Of a DNA stretch of 64,000 bases, positions 1 through 9,051 are shown one piece after another (positions within the stretch are counted from its first letter, which is position 1; every line of letters begins with the position of its first letter). The translations under genes were made by a program, and so were the position numbers. The notes below the pieces were generated by a model. It saw nothing but the letters and a program-made list of their open reading frames with translations. It made no database searches and had not been told where the DNA came from. Source of the stretch: Oricola thermophila (GTDB lineage: Bacteria; Pseudomonadota; Alphaproteobacteria; Rhizobiales; Rhizobiaceae); NCBI RefSeq assembly GCF_013358405.1, contig NZ_CP054836.1, positions 3,286,001 to 3,350,000 on the forward strand, given 5' to 3'.

Positions 1-136
1 GGCGATCGCCGACAAGGCCTATGGAAACGGCTCCAAGTACAACGCGATATTCGAGGCCAACCGGCCGATGCTGACGCATCCGGACAAGATCTATCCGGGC
101 CAGGTGCTGCGCATTCCCGACCTCGACGCGGCCTGA
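1..136 (+). CDS. LysM-domain protein, C-terminal end only
   Basis: The window opens inside this gene. The last 44 codons read in the frame beginning at base 2 and end at TGA 134-136. The peptide has the pattern of the second half of a LysM repeat: [16 protein letters not shown], then a [13 protein letters not shown] core, which is how LysM modules of BON/LysM potassium-binding (Kbp/YgaU-like) proteins usually end. LysM modules bind peptidoglycan or chitin-like glycans. The rest of the protein lies outside the window, so the full domain architecture is unknown. Confidence 0.8.
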   Translation, partial: AIADKAYGNGSKYNAIFEANRPMLTHPDKIYPGQVLRIPDLDAA

Positions 137-193
137 CAAAGGATCGCCGGCGGCGGGTGGGAAACCGGCTGCCGGCACGCTACATTCCCGTCC

Positions 194-808
194 ATGCTGG
201 TTCTCCCCAAGGGTGTTCGCCACATACCCGGCTGCCTTTCCCCGGACGCGCAGCGCGCGCTGATCGAGGAGATCCGCGACATCGTCAAGCAGTCTCCCCT
301 CTACACGCCGACAATGCCGCGCACCGGCAAACCGATGAGCGTGCGCATGACAAATTGCGGAACGCTCGGCTGGGTGACGGACAGGGAGCACGGCTATCGC
401 TACCAGGAAACCCATCCGGGCACCGGAAAGCCGTGGCCACCAATACCCCAGGCTCTGCTCGACATCTGGGCGGACCATTCCGGCTACCCGCATCCGCCGG
501 AGGCATGCCTGGTCAACTTCTACGATGACAAGGCGAAGATGGGACTGCACCAGGACCGCGACGAGGAAGATCTGGACGCGCCCGTGCTGTCGGTTTCGCT
601 CGGCGACGAATGCCTGTTCCGCATCGGTGAGACAAAACGATCCGGACGAACCGTCTCGTTCAGGCTTGCCAGCGGCGACGTGCTGGTGCTGGGCGGGGAG
701 GGTCGGCTATGCTTCCACGGCGTCGACCGAATCTATCCGGCAACCTCGACGCTGCTGAAGCATGGCGGGCGGATCAATCTGACGCTGCGCCGGGTGACGA
801 GGCCGTAG
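194..808 (+). CDS. alkB: AlkB-type Fe(II)/2-oxoglutarate DNA/RNA demethylase
   Basis: A 204-residue protein of typical AlkB length. AlkB enzymes use Fe(II), oxygen and 2-oxoglutarate to remove alkyl groups oxidatively from damaged bases such as 1-methyladenine and 3-methylcytosine. The iron triad is visible: H119 and D121 in the HQD motif, and H175. The 2-oxoglutarate/substrate signature RINLTLR follows near the C-terminus (R193, N195, R199). The ATG at 194 gives the complete fold but has no strong Shine-Dalgarno. The gene is convergent with the gtrA-like gene, 29 bp apart. I see no LexA box or Ada site upstream. Confidence 0.93.
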   Translation: MLVLPKGVRHIPGCLSPDAQRALIEEIRDIVKQSPLYTPTMPRTGKPMSVRMTNCGTLGWVTDREHGYRYQETHPGTGKPWPPIPQALLDIWADHSGYPHPPEACLVNFYDDKAKMGLHQDRDEEDLDAPVLSVSLGDECLFRIGETKRSGRTVSFRLASGDVLVLGGEGRLCFHGVDRIYPATSTLLKHGGRINLTLRRVTRP

Positions 809-837
809 CCTGCGCTGCTTTCCACGCCGGCAGGTGG

Positions 838-1254
838 TCACGGCGACCGAACCTCGCACACAACGGATGTCCGGAATACGAACCAGCGAAGGGCGATGAA
901 ATTGACGATCGGCACAAGCGTTGCCGTCAGGAGAACGGGAAGAAGTAGCGGAAGCTTCATGATATCGTGCAGGACCAAAGGCAGAAGCGCCGCCAAAGCA
1001 TAGCCGCCAAGGGTGACGACGATGAATCTGGGCGCCTCTTGGGCATGGTCGCACTCGGACCCGAACGTGAACAGCTTGTGCGCGAAATAGGAGAACAGGC
1101 CAGCGATGGCATAGGCGCCGACGGCGCCCGCGGCAGCGGGCCAGCGCGGAAACGAGGCCTCAAAAGCTAGCGCCAAGACCATGTAGAGCATCGTGGCCGC
1201 AATGCCGACAATTCCGAACCGCGCGATCCGGGACGATTTCCAAGACCGGGACAT
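838..1254 (-). CDS. GtrA-like small membrane protein
   Basis: A 138-residue protein with four predicted membrane helices and the GtrA signature AYAIAGLFSYFAHKLFTF, in which the Asn usual for GtrA (NF) is replaced. GtrA-family proteins are thought to flip or present undecaprenyl-phosphate-linked sugars. I chose the ATG at 1252-1254 because it begins one base after the TGA of the upstream methyltransferase. A longer reading from ATG 1276-1278 would overlap that gene. It is the third gene of the GT2-methyltransferase-GtrA operon, so a role in lipid-linked sugar transfer is inferred from both family and context. Confidence 0.85.
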   Translation of the reverse strand: MSRSWKSSRIARFGIVGIAATMLYMVLALAFEASFPRWPAAAGAVGAYAIAGLFSYFAHKLFTFGSECDHAQEAPRFIVVTLGGYALAALLPLVLHDIMKLPLLLPVLLTATLVPIVNFIALRWFVFRTSVVCEVRSP

Positions 1255-1255
1255 G

Positions 1256-1948
1256 TCAGGCTTCACCAATCGCCACATATTGCGCGCCCAGGGGTACGCG
1301 GGCGAGCGCCCTTTCGACCGCCACGGCGACCCGGTTTTCCCACGGCAGGAACAGGAACTGCCGTGTCGAAAGCGCAGAAAACCCCGCACCGGCCAGGAGG
1401 CCGCGCGTACGCCGAGGCGACAGAAGCACCGCGTCCTCGTCGAACGGACAGCGTGCAACCGCCAGGCGCGTCAGTGGATTGAACGGATTGTGCTCGATGA
1501 TACAGGCTATGCCGCCGGGCTTCAGAACGCGCCGCAACTCGGAAAAAAAATCGGGCCAGTCGGAGGGGGGTACGTGATGCACGACGCAGATTGCCGTGAG
1601 AACATCGAATTGCCGATCCCCGTAGGGCAGCCGACCGCCATCATAGGCCTGATACGCGACCTCCGGATTTGCCGCCTTCGCCTTTTCAATTGATTCGCCA
1701 GAAACATCACAGCCGGAAACTTGGGCGAAACGGCCGGCCACATAGGGGTGGAAGGAGCCAACGCCGCAGCCCACATCAAGATAAGCCAGCGCATCGACTG
1801 CGGCCAGACCGGGACGCGTTTCGATCGCCTCGAAGAGGATTCGCGCCTTGGCACGCATGAAGAAGTCATGCTCGAGACCCGAGAAATCGATCGAAGACTG
1901 GACGACCTCCCGGTAATTGTCCTTGTAAGTGTCGAAAGTCCGGGTCAC
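1256..1948 (-). CDS. class I SAM-dependent methyltransferase
   Basis: A 230-residue Rossmann methyltransferase of the Methyltransf_11/UbiE-like kind. Motif I (YLDVGCGVGSF) is near residue 57, the acidic residue of motif II is in SGCDVSG, and motif IV/post-I (FDVLTAICVVHHVP, then LRRVLKPGGI) follows. The start is GTG at 1946-1948, overlapping the TGA of the upstream glycosyltransferase in a GTGA junction, which indicates translational coupling. The substrate cannot be read from the sequence. Its position between a GT2 transferase and GtrA suggests that it methylates a sugar or lipid carrier intermediate, but this is inference. Confidence 0.88.
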   Translation of the reverse strand: MTRTFDTYKDNYREVVQSSIDFSGLEHDFFMRAKARILFEAIETRPGLAAVDALAYLDVGCGVGSFHPYVAGRFAQVSGCDVSGESIEKAKAANPEVAYQAYDGGRLPYGDRQFDVLTAICVVHHVPPSDWPDFFSELRRVLKPGGIACIIEHNPFNPLTRLAVARCPFDEDAVLLSPRRTRGLLAGAGFSALSTRQFLFLPWENRVAVAVERALARVPLGAQYVAIGEA

Positions 1949-2955
1949 GCAAACCTCCGGTCAAGCGACGCGGGTACGTTCCCGGCAATGCGCGCATCCT
2001 CGAAACCGATGTATTCGTCGACGATATAGAGGGGCCGGCGTTTAACTTCTGCATGAATGCCGCCGACATAGAGACCGACCACGCCGGTCATGAGAAGGTT
2101 CATGCCCGACAGGAACGAAACGATGACCACGGTCGACGTCCAGCCGGTTACCACCTCGTCGCTGAACATCCAGCCCAAAACTGCATAGAGGCCGGTCAGG
2201 GCCGATATGCCGGATACCGCAAGGCCCGTCCAAAGCGCGAAACGCAATGGTTTTTCCGAAAAGCTGACGATGCCGTGAACCGCGAGGCGCAGCATCTTCC
2301 AGAACGGATATTTCGTTTCCCCGGCGGCGCGCGGAGGACGCGTGTAGGTCACCTCGGTCTGCGAGAAGCCCAGCCAGCCGAACATGCCGCGCACAAACCG
2401 GTCACGCTCCGGCATCATGCGGAACGCGTCAAGCGCCTTGCGGCTGACCAGCCGGAAATCCCCGACGTCGCGCGGTATCGAGACATCGGTCATGCGCGAA
2501 AGCAAACGGTAGTAGAAAGCGGCCGTCGCCTTCTTGAAGACGGTCTCGCCCTCCCGCCGGACCCGGCGGGCATAGACGATGTCGTAGCCTTCCTTCCATT
2601 TCGAAACCAGTTCAAACACAACTTCCGGCGGGTCCTGCAGATCGGCATCCATGACGATGACCGCTTCACCCGCGGCAGCATCCATGCCAGCCGTGATGGC
2701 GATCTGGTGACCGAAATTGCGCGAGAAACGGATCAGTTTGAGCCGGGAATCCTGCTTCGCCATCTCCGCCAGATAAACGGCGCCCGCGTCACGACTCCCG
2801 TCATCGACAAAGATCACCTCGGCCGGACCGTCGAGTCCGTCCAGCAACGCGCCAATCCGCTGGAGCAGAATCGGCAGCACAGCTGTCTCGTTATAAATCG
2901 GTATGACCAGACTGTACCGTATTGGTGCCGCCTCTGGTTTCTTGGAGTCGGTCAT
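1945..2955 (-). CDS. GT2 family glycosyltransferase, GtrB/DPM1-like
   Basis: A 336-residue enzyme with an N-terminal GT-A domain: YSLVIPIYNE near the start, FVDDGSRD for nucleotide binding, and the DAD metal motif in MDADLQDPPE. Two C-terminal membrane helices follow (about residues 240-260 and 275-300). This is the architecture of GtrB, ArnC and dolichyl-phosphate-mannose-synthase-like proteins, which move a sugar from a nucleotide donor to a polyprenyl phosphate on the inner face of the membrane. I chose ATG 2953-2955; a 347-residue reading adds a low-complexity GSGSG stretch. First gene of the three-gene operon. Confidence 0.9.
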   Translation of the reverse strand: MTDSKKPEAAPIRYSLVIPIYNETAVLPILLQRIGALLDGLDGPAEVIFVDDGSRDAGAVYLAEMAKQDSRLKLIRFSRNFGHQIAITAGMDAAAGEAVIVMDADLQDPPEVVFELVSKWKEGYDIVYARRVRREGETVFKKATAAFYYRLLSRMTDVSIPRDVGDFRLVSRKALDAFRMMPERDRFVRGMFGWLGFSQTEVTYTRPPRAAGETKYPFWKMLRLAVHGIVSFSEKPLRFALWTGLAVSGISALTGLYAVLGWMFSDEVVTGWTSTVVIVSFLSGMNLLMTGVVGLYVGGIHAEVKRRPLYIVDEYIGFEDARIAGNVPASLDRRFA

Positions 2956-3034
2956 GGTCTCACCGCTGCCGGAACCTGATCCCCGCAACCTAGGAGTGCC
3001 GGGATAAAAAAGGCTTAATGGGCGCCGGCGGAGC

Positions 3035-4042
3035 CTACAGCTTCCTCAGCAACACTTCCTCGACCAGGTGGTTCGAGCCCTTCTTGAGGATGAGATCGGC
3101 ACGCGGGCGCGTCGGCTGGATATTTTCCTTCAGGTTCTTCAGGTTGATGTTGGTCCAAAGCCCCTCGGCCACGGACCTTGCCGCGTCCTCCGAAAGATCC
3201 GAGTAACGGTGGAAGAAGCTTCTCGGATCGCGGAAAGCCGTATCGCGCAGGCGCATGAAGCGCGTGACATACCAGTCGTGGATCAGTTCCTCGTCGGCGT
3301 CGATATAGATCGAGAAATCGAAATAGTCCGAAACGAAGGGCACCATCTTGCCGTCCTCGGGCAGGTCGCGCACCTGCAGCACATTGATGCCCTCGAAAAT
3401 CAGGATGTCCGGCCGGTCGATGGTGACGTATTCGCCGGGCAGGACATCGTAGGTCAGGTGCGAGTAGAGCGGCGCGCGCACCGAGTGCTCGCCGGCCTTG
3501 ATCTGCGACAGGAAGCGCAGGACCGCCCCCACGTCATAGCTCTCCGGAAAGCCCTTGCGCTCCATCAGGCCCTGTTCGCGCAGGACCGCGTTGGGCAGCA
3601 GAAAGCCGTCGGTCGTCACGAGATCGACCTTCGGGCTGGACGGCCAGCGCGCCAGCAGCTCCTTCAGGATGCGCGCGGTCGTCGACTTGCCGACAGCGAC
3701 CGAGCCGGCGATGCCGATGATGAAGGGCGTCTTGGTCGCACCGTCGATATTGAGAAAGCGCTTGCGCTGCCTGAAAAGGCTCTGCGAGGCCTCGACATGA
3801 GCGGAAAGCAGGCGCGACAGGGACAGGTAGATGCGCCGGACCTCGTTCAGGTCCACCGGATCATCAAGCGAGCGCAGGCGCTCGACCTCGTCCTCGGTCA
3901 GGGTCAGCGGCGTATCGGCGCGGAATTCCGCCCACTTGGCGGCCGAATAGCGACGATAGGGTGAAAGTTCACTGCCGGACAGCTGATCGAAGGCGTCGGG
4001 ATGCGCGGCAAGGCCGTCGCTACGCTTGACTGACTGATCCAT
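3035..4042 (-). CDS. coaA: pantothenate kinase, type I
   Basis: A 335-residue prokaryotic type I pantothenate kinase, which phosphorylates pantothenate in the first committed step of coenzyme A synthesis. The P-loop GSVAVGKST lies around residues 113-121, and the downstream pattern ([34 protein letters not shown]) is diagnostic. The ATG at 4040-4042 follows the hisE stop by 14 nt. A GTG at 4058-4060 that overlaps the hisE TGA would add six residues and cannot be excluded. It is the last gene of the histidine operon, as is usual in Rhizobiales. Stop is TAG at 3035-3037. Confidence 0.95.
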   Translation of the reverse strand: MDQSVKRSDGLAAHPDAFDQLSGSELSPYRRYSAAKWAEFRADTPLTLTEDEVERLRSLDDPVDLNEVRRIYLSLSRLLSAHVEASQSLFRQRKRFLNIDGATKTPFIIGIAGSVAVGKSTTARILKELLARWPSSPKVDLVTTDGFLLPNAVLREQGLMERKGFPESYDVGAVLRFLSQIKAGEHSVRAPLYSHLTYDVLPGEYVTIDRPDILIFEGINVLQVRDLPEDGKMVPFVSDYFDFSIYIDADEELIHDWYVTRFMRLRDTAFRDPRSFFHRYSDLSEDAARSVAEGLWTNINLKNLKENIQPTRPRADLILKKGSNHLVEEVLLRKL

Positions 4043-4056
4043 CGAAACGCCCGGGG

Positions 4057-4380
4057 TCACTCTTCACTGCGGGCGGCCTTTTCCTGCAGCCCTGTCTGCG
4101 CGGTACGGCCTTCCAGTTCGGCCAACACGTCATCCAATGCCACGCCGCGCATGTGCAATACTACAAGCAAATGGTATAACAGATCAGCGGATTCCGCCAC
4201 AACGGCAGCGCGATCCTGGGCCAACGAGGCGATCACCGTCTCGACCGCCTCCTCGCCGAGTTTCTTCGCAGCCTTGCCGATGCCACCGGCCACGAGCTTC
4301 GCGGTCCAGGAATTCGCGTCGCCCGATGCGGCACGCCGGGCCACGATCCGTTCGAGTTCGGCAAGTGTGAATTCGGTCAT
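4057..4380 (-). CDS. hisE: phosphoribosyl-ATP pyrophosphatase
   Basis: A 107-residue all-alpha MazG-like protein that hydrolyses phosphoribosyl-ATP to phosphoribosyl-AMP, the second step of histidine synthesis. The metal-binding pattern [13 protein letters not shown] followed by [13 protein letters not shown] is clear. It is a stand-alone HisE, not fused to HisI, as usual in alphaproteobacteria. It lies 15 bp after hisF and just before coaA in the same operon. HisG, HisD and HisI are not in this window. Confidence 0.96.
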   Translation of the reverse strand: MTEFTLAELERIVARRAASGDANSWTAKLVAGGIGKAAKKLGEEAVETVIASLAQDRAAVVAESADLLYHLLVVLHMRGVALDDVLAELEGRTAQTGLQEKAARSEE

Positions 4381-4395
4381 GATCCGTATCCCGGT

Positions 4396-5175
4396 TCAGG
4401 CATCGCGACGAACGGCGATACCGGCAGCGGCCATGTGATCCTTGGCCTGCTGGATTGTATAGGTCCCGAAGTGGAAGATCGAGGCGGCAAGCACCGCCGT
4501 GGCATGGCCGTCGCGAATGCCCTCTACCAGGTGATCGAGCGTGCCGACGCCGCCGGAGGCGATCACGGGAACGCGCACGGCATCCGCAACGGCGCGGGTC
4601 AGGGGAATGTTGTAGCCGATCTTGGTGCCGTCGCGGTCCATCGAGGTCAGCAGGATCTCGCCGGCGCCGAGTTCGACCACCTTGCGGGCAAACTCCACCG
4701 CGTCGATGCCGGTCGGCACGCGGCCGCCATGGGTAAAGATTTCCCAGCGCGGTCCGTCGGGGCCCTCGTCGACGGTCTTGGCATCGATGGCAACGACAAT
4801 GCACTGGTTGCCGAACTTGTCGGCAGCCTCGGCGACGAGTTCCGGCCGCTTCACCGCAGCGGTGTTGATCGAGACCTTGTCGGCACCGGCCAGCAACAAT
4901 TTTCGGACATCCTCGACCGCGCGCACACCGCCACCGACGGTCAGCGGCATGAAGCATTGTTCGGCGGTCCGGGCCACGACATCGTAGATCGTGTCGCGGT
5001 TCTCCGACGAGGCCGTGATGTCGAGGAAACAGAGCTCGTCGGCACCGGCGGCGTCATAGGCCCGGGCCGCCTCGACCGGATCCCCGGCATCGACCAGATC
5101 AACGAAATTCACGCCCTTGACGACGCGGCCGCCGGCAACGTCTAGGCAGGGAATGACGCGGGCCTTGAGGGTCAT
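4396..5175 (-). CDS. hisF: imidazole glycerol phosphate synthase, cyclase subunit
   Basis: A 259-residue TIM barrel. HisF receives ammonia from HisH and closes the imidazole ring, giving imidazole glycerol phosphate and AICAR. The catalytic aspartates are seen in [11 protein letters not shown] (near residue 11) and VVAIDAKTV (near residue 130). The phosphate-binding loops GGGVR and IASGGVG are intact. The ATG overlaps the TGA of hisA (ATGA), so translation is probably coupled. Length and motifs match the family closely. Confidence 0.97.
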   Translation of the reverse strand: MTLKARVIPCLDVAGGRVVKGVNFVDLVDAGDPVEAARAYDAAGADELCFLDITASSENRDTIYDVVARTAEQCFMPLTVGGGVRAVEDVRKLLLAGADKVSINTAAVKRPELVAEAADKFGNQCIVVAIDAKTVDEGPDGPRWEIFTHGGRVPTGIDAVEFARKVVELGAGEILLTSMDRDGTKIGYNIPLTRAVADAVRVPVIASGGVGTLDHLVEGIRDGHATAVLAASIFHFGTYTIQQAKDHMAAAGIAVRRDA

Positions 5176-5924
5176 TTCACGCTCCCATCGCCGCGCAACA
5201 CAGCCAGCGCCTCGGCCGGATCGATGCGGCCGTCATAGAGCGCGCGACCGGAAATCGCGCCTTCCAGCCTTGCCGCATCCGGCATGGTCATGCGCACGAT
5301 GTCGGCAATCGACGCAAGACCGCCCGAAGCAATGACGGGGATCGAAACCGCATCTGCCAGTTGAAGCGTCGAATCCCAGTTGATGCCCGTCAGCACGCCG
5401 TCGCGGTCGATGTCGGTGTAGATGATCGCGGCGACACCGGCACCCTCGAACTTCCTCGCGAGCTCGATGACGCCTAGCTCGGAGGCCTCCGCCCAGCCCT
5501 CGACGGCAACCTTGCCGCCCCTGGCGTCGATTCCGACGGCGACCTTGCCCGGATAGCGCTTGCAGGCTTCCTTCACCAGGTCGGGATCTCGCACGGCAAC
5601 GGTGCCGAGAATGACGCGAGCCAGGCCCTTGTCGAGCCAGTTCTCGATATGGGCGAGCGTGCGGATGCCGCCGCCGAGCTGCACAGGATTCGTCGTCGCC
5701 TTCAGGATCGCCTCGACGGCGGCGCCATTGACCGACCCGCCCTCGAAGGCGCCGTTCAGATCGACAACGTGCAGCCACTCGAAGCCCTGCTCCTCGAAGG
5801 CCTTTGCCTGGGCTGCGGGATCGGCGTTGTAGACGGTGGCCCGGTCCATGTCGCCCTTGACGAGGCGCACGCACTGGCCGTCCTTCAGGTCGATGGCGGG
5901 AAAGAGGATCTTGTTTGCGGGCAT
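5172..5924 (-). CDS. hisA: ProFAR isomerase (HisA)
   Basis: A 250-residue TIM barrel that isomerises the aminoaldose ProFAR to the aminoketose PRFAR. The catalytic pair is visible as D in FPAIDLKDG near the N-terminus and D in YTDIDRDG in the second half. Phosphate loops are QLGGGIRT and IASGGLAS. I chose the ATG at 5922-5924, five bases after the hisH stop. An upstream ATG at 5940-5942 would add six residues and overlap hisH. It forms the his core with hisH, hisF and hisE. Confidence 0.96.
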   Translation of the reverse strand: MPANKILFPAIDLKDGQCVRLVKGDMDRATVYNADPAAQAKAFEEQGFEWLHVVDLNGAFEGGSVNGAAVEAILKATTNPVQLGGGIRTLAHIENWLDKGLARVILGTVAVRDPDLVKEACKRYPGKVAVGIDARGGKVAVEGWAEASELGVIELARKFEGAGVAAIIYTDIDRDGVLTGINWDSTLQLADAVSIPVIASGGLASIADIVRMTMPDAARLEGAISGRALYDGRIDPAEALAVLRGDGSVK

Positions 5925-5929
5925 GGCCT

Positions 5930-6580
5930 TCACGGCGTCCATTTCAGGAAATTGGCGATCAGGGCGAGCCCCAGCTTCTGGCTCTTTTCTGGATGAAACT
6001 GGGTGCCGAACATGTTGCCGCGTACAACGGCGGCGGTGACGGGACCGCCATAGTCCGTCCGCGCGACCACGTCCGCCTCGTTCTCCGCGGCAAGATGGTA
6101 GGAGTGGACGAAATAGGCGTGCAGCCCGTCCTCTCCCATCCTGATACCATCGAAGAGCGGGTGCGGGCGCACGAGATCCAGCGTGTTCCAGCCGATTTGT
6201 GGAATCTTCAGGGACGGATCGGACGGCGTCATCTCGATGACATCACCGGAAATCCAGCCGAGACCCTGCGTGACGGTCTTTTCCAGCCCGCGGGTCGCCA
6301 TGAGCTGCATGCCGACGCAAATGCCGAAAAAGGGGCGCCCCCTTTCGACAACGGCATCGTTCAAGGCATCCACCATGCCCGGCACGGAATCGAGACCGGA
6401 ACGGCAGTCGGCATAGGCGCCGACACCGGGAAGGACGATGCGGTCGGCGGTAGCGACCCGCTCGGCCTGCGACGTCAGTTCTATCTCGGCGGCGATGCCC
6501 GCCTCGCGCGCCGAACGCTCGAAGGACTTCACCGCGGAACGCAGATTGCCCGAGCCGTAGTCGATGATCGCGACGCGCAT
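5930..6580 (-). CDS. hisH: imidazole glycerol phosphate synthase, glutaminase subunit
   Basis: A 216-residue class I glutamine amidotransferase that supplies ammonia to HisF. The catalytic triad is visible: C88 in FFGICVGMQ, and H196 and E198 in FHPEKS. The N-terminus [15 protein letters not shown] is the family hallmark. The ATG at 6578-6580 sits five bases after the stop of the DUF2628 gene. The open frame continues upstream for more than 100 codons, but that part overlaps DUF2628 in another frame and is not HisH. Confidence 0.96.
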   Translation of the reverse strand: MRVAIIDYGSGNLRSAVKSFERSAREAGIAAEIELTSQAERVATADRIVLPGVGAYADCRSGLDSVPGMVDALNDAVVERGRPFFGICVGMQLMATRGLEKTVTQGLGWISGDVIEMTPSDPSLKIPQIGWNTLDLVRPHPLFDGIRMGEDGLHAYFVHSYHLAAENEADVVARTDYGGPVTAAVVRGNMFGTQFHPEKSQKLGLALIANFLKWTP

Positions 6581-6585
6581 GACGC

Positions 6586-7065
6586 TCACCGGGCCGGCTC
6601 TTCGCCGAAGCCGAACAGGACATCGCCCTCCGGCTGGCGCGAGTTGCTTTGCGAACCCGCCAGCCGCCGCGCGGGACCGGCGGCCGGAATGTCGGCGGGC
6701 TTTCCGCGACCCGTGAACCAGCGAATCTCGGCGTCGTCCAGGTTGCGCGCGACCACGGTTCCGGCCTCGACGAAGCCATCGCGCCAATGCCTTGCCATTC
6801 GCCATGCCGGGCCCTCCAGCGCGACATGGAGGCTGACGGCAATGCCCGCGACGGCCATGGCCAGCCCGGGCGCGACGTACTGGCCCGTGATGCCTATGGC
6901 AGCGGATACGAGAAGAAGCATCAGCGCCGCGAACCAGAGCCGGTGCCACAGCAACCAGACGAGCGGAAAGAACAGCGCCAGAAAGGAAAATTCATCGCGC
7001 ACGAACACCGTATCGGGCCGGCTGCCGGCAACGGGCCTGCGTTCGAGAACAACGTAGCTTGCCAT
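6586..7065 (-). CDS. DUF2628 membrane protein inside the his operon
   Basis: A 159-residue protein with a short N-terminal cytosolic stretch, two or three hydrophobic segments between about residues 28 and 88, and a polar C-terminal tail. It matches the DUF2628 pattern, a family of unknown function that in Rhizobiales regularly sits between hisB and hisH. The spacing is 9 bp after hisB and 5 bp before hisH, so it is certainly co-transcribed. No catalytic motif is visible, and its function in or beside histidine synthesis is not known. Confidence 0.8.
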   Translation of the reverse strand: MASYVVLERRPVAGSRPDTVFVRDEFSFLALFFPLVWLLWHRLWFAALMLLLVSAAIGITGQYVAPGLAMAVAGIAVSLHVALEGPAWRMARHWRDGFVEAGTVVARNLDDAEIRWFTGRGKPADIPAAGPARRLAGSQSNSRQPEGDVLFGFGEEPAR

Positions 7066-7074
7066 CGTCTTCGC

Positions 7075-7674
7075 CTAACCGTTCAGCGTACCCTTGGTGG
7101 AGGGAATCGCATCCGCCTGGCGCGGATCGATCTCGACCGCCATGCGCAGCACCCTTGCCACTGCCTTGAAACAGGTCTCGGCGATGTGGTGGCTGTTGGC
7201 GCCGTAGAAATTCTGCACATGCAGCGTGATGCCCGCATTCTGCGCGAAGGCCTGGAAGAACTCGCGCACCAGCTCGGTGTCGAAGGTACCGACCTTCGCC
7301 GTCGGGAATTCGACGTGCCAGACGAGGAACGGGCGGCCCGAGACGTCAATGGCGGCCCGGGTCAGCGCCTCGTCCATGGCAAGGTCGAGGCTGGCATAGC
7401 GGGTGACGCCACGGCGGTCGCCCAGCGCCTTCGCCAGCGCCTGGCCGAGCGCGATGCCCGTGTCCTCGACCGTGTGGTGATCGTCGATATGCAGGTCGCC
7501 CTCGGCACTGACCGCCATGTCGATCAGCGAATGGCGCGCAAGCTGGTCGAGCATGTGATCGAAGAAGCCGATCCCGGTCTTCATTTCGTGCCTGCCGGTT
7601 CCGTCCAGGTTCACGGTGACGGAAATCGCGGTCTCGTTCGTCTTGCGGCTGATTTCGGCCGTGCGCGCGGTCAT
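7075..7674 (-). CDS. hisB: imidazoleglycerol-phosphate dehydratase
   Basis: A 199-residue stand-alone IGP dehydratase, without the phosphatase domain fused to HisB in enterobacteria. Mn-binding histidine/glutamate motifs are present twice: [10 protein letters not shown] (around residues 64-73) and SHHIAE in the C-terminal half. I chose the ATG at 7672-7674; the longer open frame starts at a TTG and adds MRAYA with no support. It is the first gene of the his-coaA operon and is divergent from hslV across 142 bp. Confidence 0.96.
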   Translation of the reverse strand: MTARTAEISRKTNETAISVTVNLDGTGRHEMKTGIGFFDHMLDQLARHSLIDMAVSAEGDLHIDDHHTVEDTGIALGQALAKALGDRRGVTRYASLDLAMDEALTRAAIDVSGRPFLVWHVEFPTAKVGTFDTELVREFFQAFAQNAGITLHVQNFYGANSHHIAETCFKAVARVLRMAVEIDPRQADAIPSTKGTLNG

Positions 7675-7750
7675 GGCATAAGCCCTCAAATTTCGGCGAC
7701 TGCGCCTCTTAACAAGGGTTTAGCGCAATTGCCAGCCTGCCGAAACGCGT

Positions 7751-7778
7751 TTGCATTTGAACGCCACCCGCTTACATA
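7751..7778 (+). promoter_or_regulatory. probable sigma-70-type promoter of hslV
   Basis: TTGCAT at 7751-7756 and TACATA at 7773-7778 are separated by 16 bp and lie about 40 bp before the hslV ATG. Their layout fits a vegetative promoter. A heat-shock sigma-32 promoter would also be expected for this operon, but I cannot identify one with confidence. Confidence 0.4.
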
Positions 7779-7816
7779 GCGGGAACGACGAAACGACGCG
7801 GGCACAAGGACAGGCC

Positions 7817-8383
7817 ATGAGCGAGAACGACAATCCCTTCGGCACCATGCATGCGACCACGATCATCACCGTACGCAAGGGCGGCAAGGTGATCATCGCC
7901 GGCGACGGCCAGGTCAGCCTCGGCCAGACCGTCATAAAGGGCAATGCGCGCAAGGTGCGCCGGATCGGCAAGAACAACGAGGTGATAGCCGGTTTCGCCG
8001 GGGCAACGGCCGACGCCTTCACCCTTCTCGACCGGCTGGAGAAGAAGCTTGAACAATATCCGAACCAGCTGATGCGGGCGGCGGTCGAACTTGCCAAGGA
8101 CTGGCGCACCGACAAGTACCTGCGCAACCTGGAAGCCATGATGCTGGTCGCAGACAAGACGGTTTCGCTGTGCGTTACGGGAAACGGCGACGTGCTGGAA
8201 CCGGAACACGGCGTGATGGCGATCGGGTCTGGCGGCAACTACGCCCTGGCGGCGGCGCGCGCCCTGGTCGACAGCGACCTCGATGCCGAGGCCATTGCCC
8301 GGCGCGCCATGGAGATCGCCGCGGATATCTGCGTCTACACCAACGGCAACATCATCGTCGAAACGCTGGATGCCGAAACGTGA
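7817..8383 (+). CDS. hslV: ATP-dependent protease HslVU, peptidase subunit (ClpQ)
   Basis: A 188-residue threonine peptidase that forms the double hexameric ring degraded through by HslU. The mature enzyme should begin at the catalytic threonine of [10 protein letters not shown] (T14) after removal of a 13-residue propeptide, as in other alphaproteobacteria. The ATG at 7817 has an AAGGACAGG Shine-Dalgarno region and starts well inside a longer open frame. First gene of an operon that ends in hslU, separated here by two other genes. Confidence 0.96.
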   Translation: MSENDNPFGTMHATTIITVRKGGKVIIAGDGQVSLGQTVIKGNARKVRRIGKNNEVIAGFAGATADAFTLLDRLEKKLEQYPNQLMRAAVELAKDWRTDKYLRNLEAMMLVADKTVSLCVTGNGDVLEPEHGVMAIGSGGNYALAAARALVDSDLDAEAIARRAMEIAADICVYTNGNIIVETLDAET

Positions 8384-8508
8384 CACTCAAAATACGTCAA
8401 CCGGGAAAGGTTGCCACGGATGCCCAGCGCACTATCCGGCGGGCAGAATAGAACTGATCGCCGGCGACCCCATAGCCGAATATCCGATGGTCAGGTTTCT
8501 CGACGGAT

Positions 8509-9051
8509 ATGAATGGCAGCCCTGACATAGCCTTCCTGCCGGTAACGCCGGACGACTATCCGATGCTGCGGCGCTGGCTCGAAAAGCCGCACATGCGGGA
8601 ATGGTGGGGCGAGACGGAAACGGAACTCGGCTTTATCCGCGACATGGTCGAGGGTCGCGATCCGACCCGGCCCTTCATCTTCCATGTCGACGGCAAGCCG
8701 CTCGGATACATACAGGCCTGGCGCGTCGGTGACGCCTTGGCGGGTGGTTTCGACGAGGAAGCGCCGTGGCTGCACGATCTTCCGGCGGACGCGGTCGGCG
8801 TAGACCTGTCAATCGGCGACCCGGAAAATCTGTCGCGGGGTATCGGGACGGCGGTCCTGCGGAAATTCCTCGCCATTCTGATCGAGGAGGGTCACGAAAC
8901 CATCGTCATCGATCCCGACGAAGCCAACCGGCGTGCCGTGCGCGCATATGAAAAGGCCGGGTTCGTGGCTTATGATCGCCATGCAGGGGATTCCGGCGTG
9001 ACGCTCCTGATGGTACTCGACCGGAACAGATTCTTGGAGACAGCCGGATGA
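8509..9051 (+). CDS. GNAT acetyltransferase, AAC(6')-like
   Basis: A 180-residue GNAT-fold enzyme with the pattern of the AacC/AAC(6')-type subgroup: LRRWLEKPHMREWWGE near the N-terminus, DLSIGDPENLSRGIGTAVLRKF with the acetyl-CoA loop around residues 97-118, and ANRRAVRAYEKAGF near residue 142. The likely reaction is transfer of acetyl from acetyl-CoA to an amine; the substrate is unknown. A GNAT gene between hslV and hslU is familiar in rhizobia, so it is probably a resident of this operon and not an acquired resistance gene. Its TGA overlaps the next ATG. Confidence 0.85.
   Translation: MNGSPDIAFLPVTPDDYPMLRRWLEKPHMREWWGETETELGFIRDMVEGRDPTRPFIFHVDGKPLGYIQAWRVGDALAGGFDEEAPWLHDLPADAVGVDLSIGDPENLSRGIGTAVLRKFLAILIEEGHETIVIDPDEANRRAVRAYEKAGFVAYDRHAGDSGVTLLMVLDRNRFLETAG

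Noticed and set aside
3004..3034. Terminator after coaA (six T on the minus strand)
   Set aside because: The T-run is there, but the preceding G/C sequence gives only a 4-bp stem with a long loop, so I do not call it.
8384..8508. Small coding frames between hslV and the GNAT gene
   Set aside because: Short, no ribosome site, no recognisable protein; one merely extends a shadow frame of hslV.
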